Source: Desulfitobacterium dehalogenans ATCC 51507
GTDB lineage: Bacteria; Bacillota; Desulfitobacteriia; Desulfitobacteriales; Desulfitobacteriaceae
Length of the DNA stretch: 64,000 nucleotides
Assembly: GCF_000243155.2 (NCBI RefSeq)
Contig: NC_018017.1
Coordinates: forward strand, 372,001-436,000
Direction: 5' to 3'
Part shown: piece by piece, positions 1 through 9,624 of the stretch
How positions within the stretch are numbered: position 1 is the first letter of the stretch
Layout: each line of letters opens with the position of its first letter
Position numbers and translations under genes: made by a program
Notes under the pieces: model-generated
The model's input: only the letters and a program-made list of their open reading frames with translations
Told to the model about the DNA's origin: nothing
The model's database searches: none

Positions 1-60
1 GTGCTCGATGACTTCTTGAAAAGCCTCAATGAGCTGGTTAGCTTTTCCTATAGTTTTCAT
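1..60 (-). CDS. 5' end of an unidentified gene, cut by the window edge
   Basis: Only the first 20 codons are visible, starting at the ATG at 60-58 and reading MKTIGKANQLIEAFQEVIEH. A GAGGG ribosome binding site lies 5 nt upstream, and the start is only 12 nt past the stop of the amidohydrolase gene. It is therefore very probably the next gene of the same reverse-strand operon, under the same sigma-54 promoter. The visible residues look like an amphipathic helix. I do not recognise the family, and function cannot be judged from this piece. Confidence 0.6.
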   Translation of the reverse strand, partial: MKTIGKANQLIEAFQEVIEH

Positions 61-72
61 GAGTGCCCTCAG

Positions 73-1011
73 TTAGCGACTCGCTAACATGCCTTTCTGT
101 GAAAGCTGGGCAATCACATTTTCGATAATAACTTGTATCTGTTGACTATCCATCGTCTTGCTCACGGAGGAAGCACTATCACTAAGCCCCAAGATTTTAG
201 CAGCATTTTTATACATCACTTTTTCACGAACTTCGGGTTTAAAGGGGAGTTGTTCATAATTTTTCAAAGCAATTTTAAAATCAACAAAGGGATGAGCGCT
301 GGCGTACATGATTTTATCACTGAGAATTGAGTTGGCGGCTTCTATATAGGCGTCCGCTTGTGGGAAGAATTCATATTCTGATAACTCAAGGAAGACATTA
401 GCATTCCGTTGTGCGACAGTAATCATTTCATTGACCCAAGGATATCCACCATGACTGACAATAATCTTCAACTCGGGAAAGTCGCGAGCTACAAAGTCAA
501 TGTAGCGAGGGGCAACATGATCGATAACCGCATTAGGAACTAAGGTTCCAGGGCCGGTGGCAATAATTAAAGGAATATCTAATTCGCAACACTTTGCATA
601 AATCGGGTAGTATTTGGCGTCGTTAACATAAATACGGGCCAGGTAGGGGTCAATTGCGGCTCCCTTGATCCCTTCATTGTTAACAACATGTTTAAGTTCT
701 TCTATAGCGGCCATTCCTTTGTGGGGATCTAATCCTGCAAAACCGATAAACTTGTCAGGAAATCGATGACAGAACTCGATCACACTCGTGTTATTTGATT
801 TTGCACCGTAAGTTGTTTCACAATCCCGGCCGGAAATCACAGCCTTAACGACATGATGATGATCCAGCTCCTGAACAACTTCCTCTACAGTTTGAGGGAG
901 CATTTTGTTAAAATCGATGGATTGGCACATCCCTTTAAAAGCAGGGTTGCTCGAGATTCCTTTTAAGATTTCTTCAGTATTAGGTCTAAATCTGAAATCA
1001 ATAATGGTCAT
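73..1011 (-). CDS. amidohydrolase-2 family protein (ACMSD-like TIM barrel)
   Basis: This 312-residue cytosolic protein has the layout of the amidohydrolase-2 / ACMSD superfamily. It has the N-terminal IIDFRFRP segment where HxH metal ligands usually sit, a mid-barrel SHGG motif near residue 200, and ASAHPF near residue 250, where family members carry the conserved catalytic Asp region. The first metal motif is degenerate (DFRFRP rather than DxHxH), so metal binding and activity may be altered. About 30 C-terminal residues lie beyond the barrel. A sigma-54-type promoter at 1086-1101 drives it, divergent from the regulator and the isethionate-lyase operon, which implies co-regulation. No amidohydrolase step is known in isethionate cleavage, so its substrate is open. 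Confidence 0.75.
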   Translation of the reverse strand: MTIIDFRFRPNTEEILKGISSNPAFKGMCQSIDFNKMLPQTVEEVVQELDHHHVVKAVISGRDCETTYGAKSNNTSVIEFCHRFPDKFIGFAGLDPHKGMAAIEELKHVVNNEGIKGAAIDPYLARIYVNDAKYYPIYAKCCELDIPLIIATGPGTLVPNAVIDHVAPRYIDFVARDFPELKIIVSHGGYPWVNEMITVAQRNANVFLELSEYEFFPQADAYIEAANSILSDKIMYASAHPFVDFKIALKNYEQLPFKPEVREKVMYKNAAKILGLSDSASSVSKTMDSQQIQVIIENVIAQLSQKGMLASR

Positions 1012-1085
1012 GAAGCTTCCTCCTTGTTATTAGACAGACCGGAGCGCATAGTCTGTCAAAGTTAACACACTTCAGTAAACAACAT

Positions 1086-1101
1086 TGCAAGATTCATTCC
1101 A
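1086..1101 (-). promoter_or_regulatory. sigma-54 promoter of the amidohydrolase operon
   Basis: On the reverse strand this reads TGGAATGAATCTTGCA. It has the invariant GG and GC dinucleotides at the correct -24/-12 spacing, with one departure from consensus in the -24 element (TGGA instead of TGGC). The predicted start is about 60 nt before the amidohydrolase ATG. The repeats at 1164-1179 and 1254-1269 lie 60-170 bp upstream, a normal distance for a bound enhancer protein. Confidence 0.65.
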
Positions 1102-1163
1102 ACCCTCTAATCAGCCTAAAGAATGTTCTGGGGATTTACATAAAGCAAATCGGTGATAAAATT

Positions 1164-1179
1164 GTTGTAAAGGTGCAAC
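1164..1179. promoter_or_regulatory. putative activator site 1 (GTTGT-N6-GCAAC)
   Basis: This is an inverted repeat, GTTGT-N6-GCAAC, followed by GAGT. It matches the repeat at 1254-1269 in length, arm sequence and the trailing GAGT. Both sit between the divergent amidohydrolase promoter and the regulator gene, so this is a likely upstream activating sequence for the sigma-54 regulator encoded next door. Direct binding is inferred from position and repetition only. Confidence 0.55.
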
Positions 1180-1253
1180 GAGTGAAAGGATTCGGAGTTG
1201 AGTTTGTGAATGGGGGTATAAGGACAAGGCGATTGGTGCAATACTGCATACCT

Positions 1254-1269
1254 GTTGCTATGATGCAAC
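1254..1269. promoter_or_regulatory. putative activator site 2 (GTTGC-N6-GCAAC)
   Basis: This is a perfect 5-bp inverted repeat, GTTGC-TATGAT-GCAAC, 22 bp before the regulator's start codon. Its closeness to the regulator gene suggests autoregulation as well as activation of the leftward operon. It is the best of the five copies seen in the region. Confidence 0.6.
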
Positions 1270-1291
1270 GAGTACAGGGAGGGATTATTCA

Positions 1292-2686
1292 ATGACACAG
1301 GATTATTGGAGTAATTCGGGTATTTCTGGACTTCATCAGCAAGTTATTGAAGTGCTTTCTGAGGGAGTTTACATTTCTGATGCCGAGGGTATGACTATTG
1401 CGGTTAATTCCATGTACGAACAGCTTACCGGTTTGAAATGTAAAGAGGTTATAGGGAAAAATGTTAAGGAGCTAGTAGGTAAGGGAATATACAGTGTGGC
1501 TCTAAATCCGGAAATAGTGGTCACCGGTGAGCATAAATCGTCGGTGCAGATCACGAAGACAGGGCAAAAAGTTTTATTAAACGGCTATCCCATATGTGAT
1601 GAATCAGGTAAAGTTTGCTTTGTTTTGACCTTTGTCAGAGATATTTCTTTATTGTCCCGGTTAAAGGAGCAGATTGTAGAGCAACAGGATACGATTATTA
1701 AGTACCGTGAAGCGAATAAGCATTGCAAAAAGGTCTTAAAAAGTAACTCCGAAATATTTAAAAGCAAAAAAATGCTTACCCTAATGGAAAAATTGAAAAG
1801 GATAGCCAAAACAGATGCCACAGTTTTGCTCTTGGGGGAAACTGGGGTAGGGAAAGATGTTTTAGCACACAAAATTCATGAATATAGCGCGAGACGCAAT
1901 GAACTTTTCCTAAAAATTGATTGTTCGACCATCCCTGAGAACTTAATTGAATCTGAGTTATTTGGTTATGATTACGGTGCCTTTTCGGGAGCCAGTACAA
2001 AAGGGAAGGCCGGGCTGTTCGAGATGGCGGATAAAGGGACATTGTTTTTAGACGAAATTGGCGAAATTCCTTTACAGCTGCAGGTAAAGCTACTGCGTGT
2101 TCTACAGGATCAAGAAATAATCCATATCGGTTCAACAAAGGTTCGAAAAGTCGATGTCCGTTTTATCGCCGCAACCAATCGGAATTTAGAAGAAGAAGTA
2201 AAGAAAGGCCGTTTTCGGAGTGATCTCTACTATCGCTTACGTGTTGCCGATCTTGAGATTCCACCGCTACGTGAAAGAAAGGGGGACATCAGCGCCATGA
2301 TGCGAGCTTTTTTTGACAAATACAATTCTAAGTATCGTAAGCAGATATCCTTTACTAAAGAGGTGGAGCAAGTGTTCCTTTCTTATAAATGGCCGGGTAA
2401 TGTCCGCCAACTGGATAATTTTATTCAGAGCCTCGTTGTAACCGGTGAGAAGAAGGCTCTTGATGTACAGGATTTGCCTCAGTATATGCTTATCAATCTC
2501 AATATGGAGGAAGACTCCGCTGATCATCACCAAGAAAAATCCTTGGATCAACTTGTAAGAGATTATGAAAAAAATTTACTCAAAAAAGCCTTGGATCAAT
2601 ATAAATCAGGCTCGAAGGTTGCTGAGGTATTGAGGGTAGACCGCTCAACAATATTTAGAAAAGCCAAAAAATATAATCTTTTGTGA
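1292..2686 (+). CDS. PAS-domain sigma-54-dependent transcriptional activator
   Basis: The 464-residue protein is an enhancer-binding activator. An N-terminal PAS sensor (about residues 18-125) is joined by a helical linker to an AAA+ domain (about 155-390), and a Fis-type helix-turn-helix forms the C-terminus. Visible motifs are Walker A GETGVGKD (182-189), the sigma-54 contact loop GAFSGA (229-234; the usual GAFTGA with Ser for Thr) and Walker B LFLDEIG. It starts at ATG after GGAGGG. There is no receiver domain, so the PAS domain presumably senses the signal directly. It lies between two sigma-54 promoters with shared repeats and is the obvious controller of the amidohydrolase and isethionate-lyase operons. 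The effector is unknown; isethionate is a reasonable guess. Confidence 0.92.
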   Translation: MTQDYWSNSGISGLHQQVIEVLSEGVYISDAEGMTIAVNSMYEQLTGLKCKEVIGKNVKELVGKGIYSVALNPEIVVTGEHKSSVQITKTGQKVLLNGYPICDESGKVCFVLTFVRDISLLSRLKEQIVEQQDTIIKYREANKHCKKVLKSNSEIFKSKKMLTLMEKLKRIAKTDATVLLLGETGVGKDVLAHKIHEYSARRNELFLKIDCSTIPENLIESELFGYDYGAFSGASTKGKAGLFEMADKGTLFLDEIGEIPLQLQVKLLRVLQDQEIIHIGSTKVRKVDVRFIAATNRNLEEEVKKGRFRSDLYYRLRVADLEIPPLRERKGDISAMMRAFFDKYNSKYRKQISFTKEVEQVFLSYKWPGNVRQLDNFIQSLVVTGEKKALDVQDLPQYMLINLNMEEDSADHHQEKSLDQLVRDYEKNLLKKALDQYKSGSKVAEVLRVDRSTIFRKAKKYNLL

Positions 2687-2691
2687 TAAAT

Positions 2692-2707
2692 GTTGCAGTT
2701 TGGAAAC
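2692..2707. promoter_or_regulatory. putative activator site 3 (GTTGC-N6-GAAAC)
   Basis: GTTGC-AGTTTG-GAAAC differs by one base from the perfect repeat at 1254-1269. It begins only 5 bp after the regulator's stop codon and about 140 bp upstream of the sigma-54 promoter of the lyase operon, which suits an enhancer site. Confidence 0.5.
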
Positions 2708-2710
2708 CTT

Positions 2711-2726
2711 GATGCAGGATGACAAC
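2711..2726. promoter_or_regulatory. putative activator site 4 (GATGC-N6-ACAAC)
   Basis: GATGC-AGGATG-ACAAC keeps the 5-6-5 geometry with one mismatch in each arm. It lies immediately beside site 3, and paired sites are usual for hexameric enhancer-binding proteins. A further weak copy, TGTGC-ATAGTT-GCAAC, lies at 2778-2793. Confidence 0.4.
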
Positions 2727-2845
2727 ATAGTCCTACCTATTGGGATAGTTAGCACATGCACTTTGCATGAAAGAGTTTGTGCATAGTTGCAACATAGTTT
2801 TCCCTGCATTATTGCGAAGACAGCATGTTTCAAGGAATTCGTGGT

Positions 2846-2861
2846 TGGCATAAGTTTTGCA
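2846..2861 (+). promoter_or_regulatory. sigma-54 promoter of the isethionate-lyase operon
   Basis: TGGCATAAGTTTTGCA matches the TGGCAC-N5-TTGCW consensus almost perfectly, with GG and GC 10 bp apart. Transcription should begin near 2872, giving a leader of about 147 nt before the lyase gene. The leader holds a small hairpin (TTGGTT/AACCAA, 2926-2939). The rest of the 332-bp gap (2687-3018) contains only the activator repeats and this leader. Confidence 0.8.
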
Positions 2862-3018
2862 ATGAAGAAAGGCAAGGAGCGCAATTGGTTATCTTAATAA
2901 CAAAGGAGAGTGATTGACAGACGGCTTGGTTTTAACCAAAGCAGCTTAGTGAGCTATAAAAGTTATCACACTTGCCATTCACGTCCAGACCCCGGGCAAG
3001 GGGTTCCCACGAATTAGT

Positions 3019-5520
3019 ATGAGTGAAAGGAGTTTATCAAAGATGAACGCATGCTGTTTATCCCCTCACGAGCAAAGAATTTTAGATGAACAAAAGGGCA
3101 AGGTCAGTTTCGAAGGCCGTGAGCGAGTATTCAAAATTCTAACGAGTTTCCAAAACCTTCGCCCTAAAATTGATGTCGAACGCGCAAAATATTTTACAGA
3201 GTCCTTTAAAGTGACCGAAGGCCAACCTTTACAGTTAAGATGGGCAAAAGCATTAATGCACATTGCTCAGAACATGACAGTCTATATTGATGGTGATCAA
3301 CTTATTGTAGGTCGTGCCGGCTGTCAGGGACGCTATGGGATTGTTTTCCCGGAGTTAGACGGGGATTTCCTTGGCTTAGCGATTGAACAGCTGCCCCAAC
3401 GTGTGGAGTCTCCCTTTGATATCGATCCCGATGATGCACAAGTTATTATCAAAGATGTTGCTCCTTACTGGAAGGGCAAGACATTCCACGAAGATTTAGC
3501 TAAGGAACTTCCCAAAGACACCTTGAAGGTAACTTATGACCCGGAAGATCCATTGATTTCAAGGTTCATTGTCAACGAAACAGCATCCTTCCGGTCATCC
3601 ATTCAATGGGTGCACGACTATGAAAAGATCCTGAAGAGAGGCTTTAAGGGCATTAAAGAAGAAGCCCAGGAAAAGCTGGCCAACCTTGATCCCATGAGCC
3701 CTGTAGATAATATGGAAAAGAAACCTTTCCTCGAAGCGGTAATTATCACCTGTGATGCCATTGTCCTTTGGGCCAATCGCCATGCGCAATTAGCTGCAGA
3801 TTATGCAAAAAAGGAAAGGGATCCCCAACGCAAACAGGAATTGTTGGGTATTGCCGAGAGATGTGCCTGGGTACCTGAGAATCCGGCTCGCAACTTCCGC
3901 GAAGCGGTTCAATCACAATGGTTTGTGCAGATGTTCTCCAGAATTGAGCAAAAAACGGGTACGATTATTTCCAATGGCCGGATGGACCAATATTTCTATC
4001 CTTATTACAAAAAAGATATTGAAGACGGTATCCTCACGGATGAGCAAACCATCGAACTGCTGGAATGCATGTGGGTTGGCATGGCCCAATTCATTGACCT
4101 TTACTTATCGCCCACAGGTGGCGCGTTCAATGAAGGGTATGCTCACTGGGAGGCCGTTACTGTCGGCGGTCAGACTCCCGACGGTTTGGATGCAACCAAT
4201 GAGCTCACGTATCTATTCCTAAAATCCAAACAAGAATTTCCCCTTAATTATCCTGACTTGGCTGCGCGGATTCATTCTGGCTCCCCCGATCGGTACCTCC
4301 ATGAAGTTGCAGAGACCATTAAAGAAGGAACCGGTTTCCCGAAACTCATCAATGATGAGGAAGTTGTGCCGCTCCTCCTCTCTAAAGGCGCAAAATTTGA
4401 CGAAGCAATGGACTATGCTGTATCCGGTTGCGCTGAGTGTCGTATGCCCAACCGGGACACCTATACCAGTGGTAATCCCTATATTAACTTTGCTGCGGCA
4501 GTGGAGATGACATTGTACAACGGGAAAATGATAAAATACGGAAATGAGCAGCTTGGACTTGAAACCGGCGACCCGACTCAATTCAAGACTTGGGATGAAT
4601 TCTGGGAGGCTTATCTTGCCCAACAAACCAACTTCCTTAAACATGCTTTCATTCAGCAACATATCATCATCAGGCTGCGTGCTCAACATTTTGCCTCACC
4701 CTTAGGTTCTTTAATGCACGATCTTTGTATGGAGAATTGTATCGATCTCCATCAACCCGTGATTAAAGGAGGTATTGATTTAGGTTACTTTGAGTTAATT
4801 GGCTATGGGACTGTGGTAGATTCTTTAGCTGCTATTAAGAAACTGGTCTACGAAGAGAAGAAGCTAACCATGGCTGAGTTGATTGAAGCTGTTCAGAATA
4901 ACTTTGAAGGGTACGAAGCTATCCGTGAAATGCTCATGCATACACCGAAGTATGGCAACAATGATCCCTACCCGGATGCTATTGCTAAAGAAGTGGATCG
5001 TCAGGCCCTTGAATTTACGAAAAAATATTCAAAAGAGTTGGGTGTCCATTTGGATCTGAGACTTGTACCGTTCACTTCCCATGTACCTTTCGGAAAGGTC
5101 GTCAGCGCAACACCCAACGGCAGAAAAGCATGGACTCCGCTGGCTGATGGTTCCTCAGCATCCCATGGTGCTGATATTTATGGTCCAACAGCAGTGCTTC
5201 TATCCAATTTCTACTCGAAGAATTATGGTTATCGCAATCGGGCCGCTCGCTTGTTGAACCTCAAATTAAGTCCTTCCTGCGTAGCCGGTGAGGAAGGTAG
5301 CGAAAAATTAGTATCCTTCATTAGAACATGGTGCGATTTGAAATTGTGGCATGTCCAATTCAATATTATCAATAGAGAAACATTACTTGCTGCAAAGAAA
5401 GATCCTGATAAATATCGCGGTTTGATTGTTCGAGTCGCAGGCTATAGTGCCTACTTTGTAGATCTTTCCTCAGATCTCCAAGACGATATCATCGCTAGAA
5501 CAGAGCATGAGGCGATCTAA
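3019..5520 (+). CDS. islA: glycyl radical enzyme, isethionate sulfite-lyase
   Basis: The protein has 833 residues, the usual length for the family, and should cleave the C-S bond of isethionate to acetaldehyde and sulfite in the cytosol. The radical Gly is G808 (RVAGYSA), and the catalytic Cys and Glu are C471 and E473 (SGCAEC). From memory, the substrate-contact residues of the Desulfovibrio/Bilophila enzyme are R189, Q193, W374, C468, E470, R678 and F682. Here R192, Q196, W377, C471, E473, R681 and F685 fall at a constant offset of three, which separates it from choline lyase, glycerol dehydratase and pyruvate formate-lyase. The ATG at 3019 has a poor ribosome site; the ATG at 3043 follows AAAGGAG and could be the true start. 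The activase and a TRAP transporter follow. Confidence 0.87.
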   Translation: MSERSLSKMNACCLSPHEQRILDEQKGKVSFEGRERVFKILTSFQNLRPKIDVERAKYFTESFKVTEGQPLQLRWAKALMHIAQNMTVYIDGDQLIVGRAGCQGRYGIVFPELDGDFLGLAIEQLPQRVESPFDIDPDDAQVIIKDVAPYWKGKTFHEDLAKELPKDTLKVTYDPEDPLISRFIVNETASFRSSIQWVHDYEKILKRGFKGIKEEAQEKLANLDPMSPVDNMEKKPFLEAVIITCDAIVLWANRHAQLAADYAKKERDPQRKQELLGIAERCAWVPENPARNFREAVQSQWFVQMFSRIEQKTGTIISNGRMDQYFYPYYKKDIEDGILTDEQTIELLECMWVGMAQFIDLYLSPTGGAFNEGYAHWEAVTVGGQTPDGLDATNELTYLFLKSKQEFPLNYPDLAARIHSGSPDRYLHEVAETIKEGTGFPKLINDEEVVPLLLSKGAKFDEAMDYAVSGCAECRMPNRDTYTSGNPYINFAAAVEMTLYNGKMIKYGNEQLGLETGDPTQFKTWDEFWEAYLAQQTNFLKHAFIQQHIIIRLRAQHFASPLGSLMHDLCMENCIDLHQPVIKGGIDLGYFELIGYGTVVDSLAAIKKLVYEEKKLTMAELIEAVQNNFEGYEAIREMLMHTPKYGNNDPYPDAIAKEVDRQALEFTKKYSKELGVHLDLRLVPFTSHVPFGKVVSATPNGRKAWTPLADGSSASHGADIYGPTAVLLSNFYSKNYGYRNRAARLLNLKLSPSCVAGEEGSEKLVSFIRTWCDLKLWHVQFNIINRETLLAAKKDPDKYRGLIVRVAGYSAYFVDLSSDLQDDIIARTEHEAI

Positions 5521-5535
5521 GGAGGAGGTTCTTTT

Positions 5536-7540
<2,005 letters not shown>

Positions 7541-7558
7541 CAGCAACAGCATTTGAAG

Positions 7559-7594
7559 ACAGGGGGGGAGGGGGGTAACTCCTGCTCCCTCTGT
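7559..7594 (+). promoter_or_regulatory. intercistronic hairpin between dctP and dctQM
   Basis: A G-rich arm (7559-7574) can pair with CCTGCTCCCTCTGT and the bases before it (7579-7594), forming about 16 pairs with some G-U pairs and one mismatch. No T-run follows, so it is not a standard terminator. Such hairpins often stabilise the upstream message, letting a cell make more binding protein than membrane subunits. That role is an inference. Confidence 0.5.
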
Positions 7595-7617
7595 CCAAAT
7601 AGGACAGGAGGTTAGTT

Positions 7618-9492
7618 ATGATAGATATTTCAAAAAAACCAGAAGCTTCTTGGAAAAAATGGCTTAAATGGATCGATGACTATTTTGAAGTACCATTTCT
7701 TGTGATCGGCATGCTGGCTATTATTGTTTTGATTACTTATCAAACCATCTATCGTTATATCGTCTCTAATATCACCGGCGGTACAGCAATTGTTGGATTA
7801 GAAGAAGCATCACGCTTTATCTTCATATGGATATCCTATTTAGCGATTCCATTGGCTATCAAACAGCGAAATAATATCAGGGTTGATATTCTCTATGATC
7901 GCCTTTCCGATAGGTGGCAAAAAATGAGTTGGATCGTTGTCGATGGCTGCATTCTTATATTAACAGCAGTAATCTTTTTTATGGGAATAGATCATTTGCA
8001 AATGATGTTAAAGTATCCTCAGATTTCTCCGGCATTGAATATACCCTTTTTTATTCCCTACTTAATTTTACCCATTGGCTTTGGCTTAATGTCGATTCGA
8101 TGTCTCCAGGACTTGGTTAAGCAAATCCTGGAGAGCGGTCTAAAAGATACTCTGATCGGAGTTTTGATAGTAGCTGTAATTTTTTCTCCGCTTTTTTTGG
8201 ATTTCGATATCCCAGCCATGGCTTGGCTTTTCGGATACTTTGTGCTTTTTGTTTTTATTGGTGTACCCATTGCCATGTCCCTAGGTCTTTCCGCTTTAGC
8301 CACTATTCTCTGTGCCCATACTATGCCGATAGAGTATATATCACAAATTTGCTTTACTTCCATCGATAGCTTTCCCATTATGGCTATCCCGTTTTTTGTA
8401 GCCGCAGGTGTCTTTATGGGTGAAGGAGGATTATCCAAACGGCTCTTGGGTTTGGCTGATGAACTCTTAGGCTCCTTTACCGGCGGCTTGGCCTTGGCTA
8501 CGGTTGCCACCTGTATGTTTTTTGCTGCCATAAGCGGCTCAGGACCGGCTACTGTAGCTGCCATTGGTTCTTTAACCATTCCGGCAATGGTTGAAAGGGG
8601 GTATTCCCGAGGATTTTCTGCGGCACTTGTTGCAGCTGCCGGATCCATCGGGGTTATGATTCCTCCGAGCAATCCCTTTGTCGTTTATGGCGTTTCAGCT
8701 CAAGTCTCGATTGGTAAGCTCTTTATGGGTGGTATTGTTCCTGGCTTAATCGTTGGATTCGCTTTGATGGGCGTCAGTTATTATTATGCCAAAAAGAACA
8801 ACTGGAAAGGTGAAGCTCGAAAACGCACCTTTCGAAGTGTTGGTAAGGCCTTTTGGGAGGCCAAATGGGCCTTGATGGTTCCGATTATTATTCTGGGTGG
8901 TATTTATTCCGGGTACATGACACCTACTGAATCTGCGGCTGTAGCGGCGTTCTATGGTCTGATCGTAGGCGTTTTTATCCACAAAGGCATTACCAGAAAA
9001 AATTTCGTGTATTGCTTTACGGAATCCTGCAGTACCTCTGCTATCATTATTGTTTTGATGGCGATGGCCACCATCTTTGGTAACATCTTGACGATTGAAC
9101 AAATTCCGACTAGGATCGCTACCTGGATGTTGGCGATAACCGACAGTAAATACCTTATTTTGTTAATTGTTACCATATTATTGCTCTTCGTTGGCACATT
9201 CATGGAAGCTTTAGCGGCCATTGTTATTCTCACGCCAATTCTGCTTCCCATTGCCACTAAGGTTGGTATCGATCCGATTCACTTTGGGATCATCATGGTT
9301 GTCAACCTGGCTATTGGATTTATAACGCCACCCGTAGGAGTCAACTTGTTTGTCTCAAGTGGTATAGCGAAACTAAAGATCGAAGAGATTGCCAAAGCGG
9401 TTGTTCCCTTCCTCTTGGCCATGATTGCCGTCTTGTTGTTGATTACTTATGTGCCTTCCATTTCGATGTTCCTTACTCAATTTGTGAGGTAA
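7618..9492 (+). CDS. dctQM: TRAP transporter fused permease (DctQ-DctM)
   Basis: The 624-residue membrane protein joins both TRAP membrane subunits. Residues about 1-180 form the four-helix DctQ part, with the family signature EEASRFIFIWISYLAIP near residue 62. Residues about 190-624 form the large DctM transport subunit, with many helices and the re-entrant-loop motifs AAISGSGPATVAAIGS and MIPPSNPFVVYG. Fused QM proteins are a recognised variant, so the fusion is not an assembly error. It uses a sodium gradient to import the ligand delivered by DctP. A strong AGGAGG precedes the ATG, and an intrinsic terminator follows. Confidence 0.92.
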   Translation: MIDISKKPEASWKKWLKWIDDYFEVPFLVIGMLAIIVLITYQTIYRYIVSNITGGTAIVGLEEASRFIFIWISYLAIPLAIKQRNNIRVDILYDRLSDRWQKMSWIVVDGCILILTAVIFFMGIDHLQMMLKYPQISPALNIPFFIPYLILPIGFGLMSIRCLQDLVKQILESGLKDTLIGVLIVAVIFSPLFLDFDIPAMAWLFGYFVLFVFIGVPIAMSLGLSALATILCAHTMPIEYISQICFTSIDSFPIMAIPFFVAAGVFMGEGGLSKRLLGLADELLGSFTGGLALATVATCMFFAAISGSGPATVAAIGSLTIPAMVERGYSRGFSAALVAAAGSIGVMIPPSNPFVVYGVSAQVSIGKLFMGGIVPGLIVGFALMGVSYYYAKKNNWKGEARKRTFRSVGKAFWEAKWALMVPIIILGGIYSGYMTPTESAAVAAFYGLIVGVFIHKGITRKNFVYCFTESCSTSAIIIVLMAMATIFGNILTIEQIPTRIATWMLAITDSKYLILLIVTILLLFVGTFMEALAAIVILTPILLPIATKVGIDPIHFGIIMVVNLAIGFITPPVGVNLFVSSGIAKLKIEEIAKAVVPFLLAMIAVLLLITYVPSISMFLTQFVR

Positions 9493-9512
9493 TACATTAA
9501 CCAGTAAACCTT

Positions 9513-9558
9513 ATGCCCTTCTATGGTGAGATATTCTTGACCATGGGAGGGTATTTTT
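9513..9558 (+). terminator. intrinsic terminator after dctQM
   Basis: ATGCCCTTCTATGGT pairs with ACCATGGGAGGGTAT (15 positions including G-U pairs and a few mismatches), followed by a T-run. It separates the lyase-transport operon from the permease gene that follows, though read-through is possible. Confidence 0.7.
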
Positions 9559-9624
9559 AAGGTATTAATATATTAAGTTTTTAAAAACGCGGTTTTGCCT
9601 GCTGGAAAATTTAAGGAGGAAAAA

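Noticed and set aside
3019-5520. Pyruvate formate-lyase or choline trimethylamine-lyase
   Set aside because: The Cys motif is SGCAEC, lacking PFL's Cys-Cys pair and the usual choline-lyase GCVEP; the substrate-contact residues fit isethionate lyase instead.
8058-8672. 204-codon reverse-strand frame opposite dctQM
   Set aside because: Its Lys/Pro/Ala-rich composition is the mirror of membrane-helix codons on the other strand.
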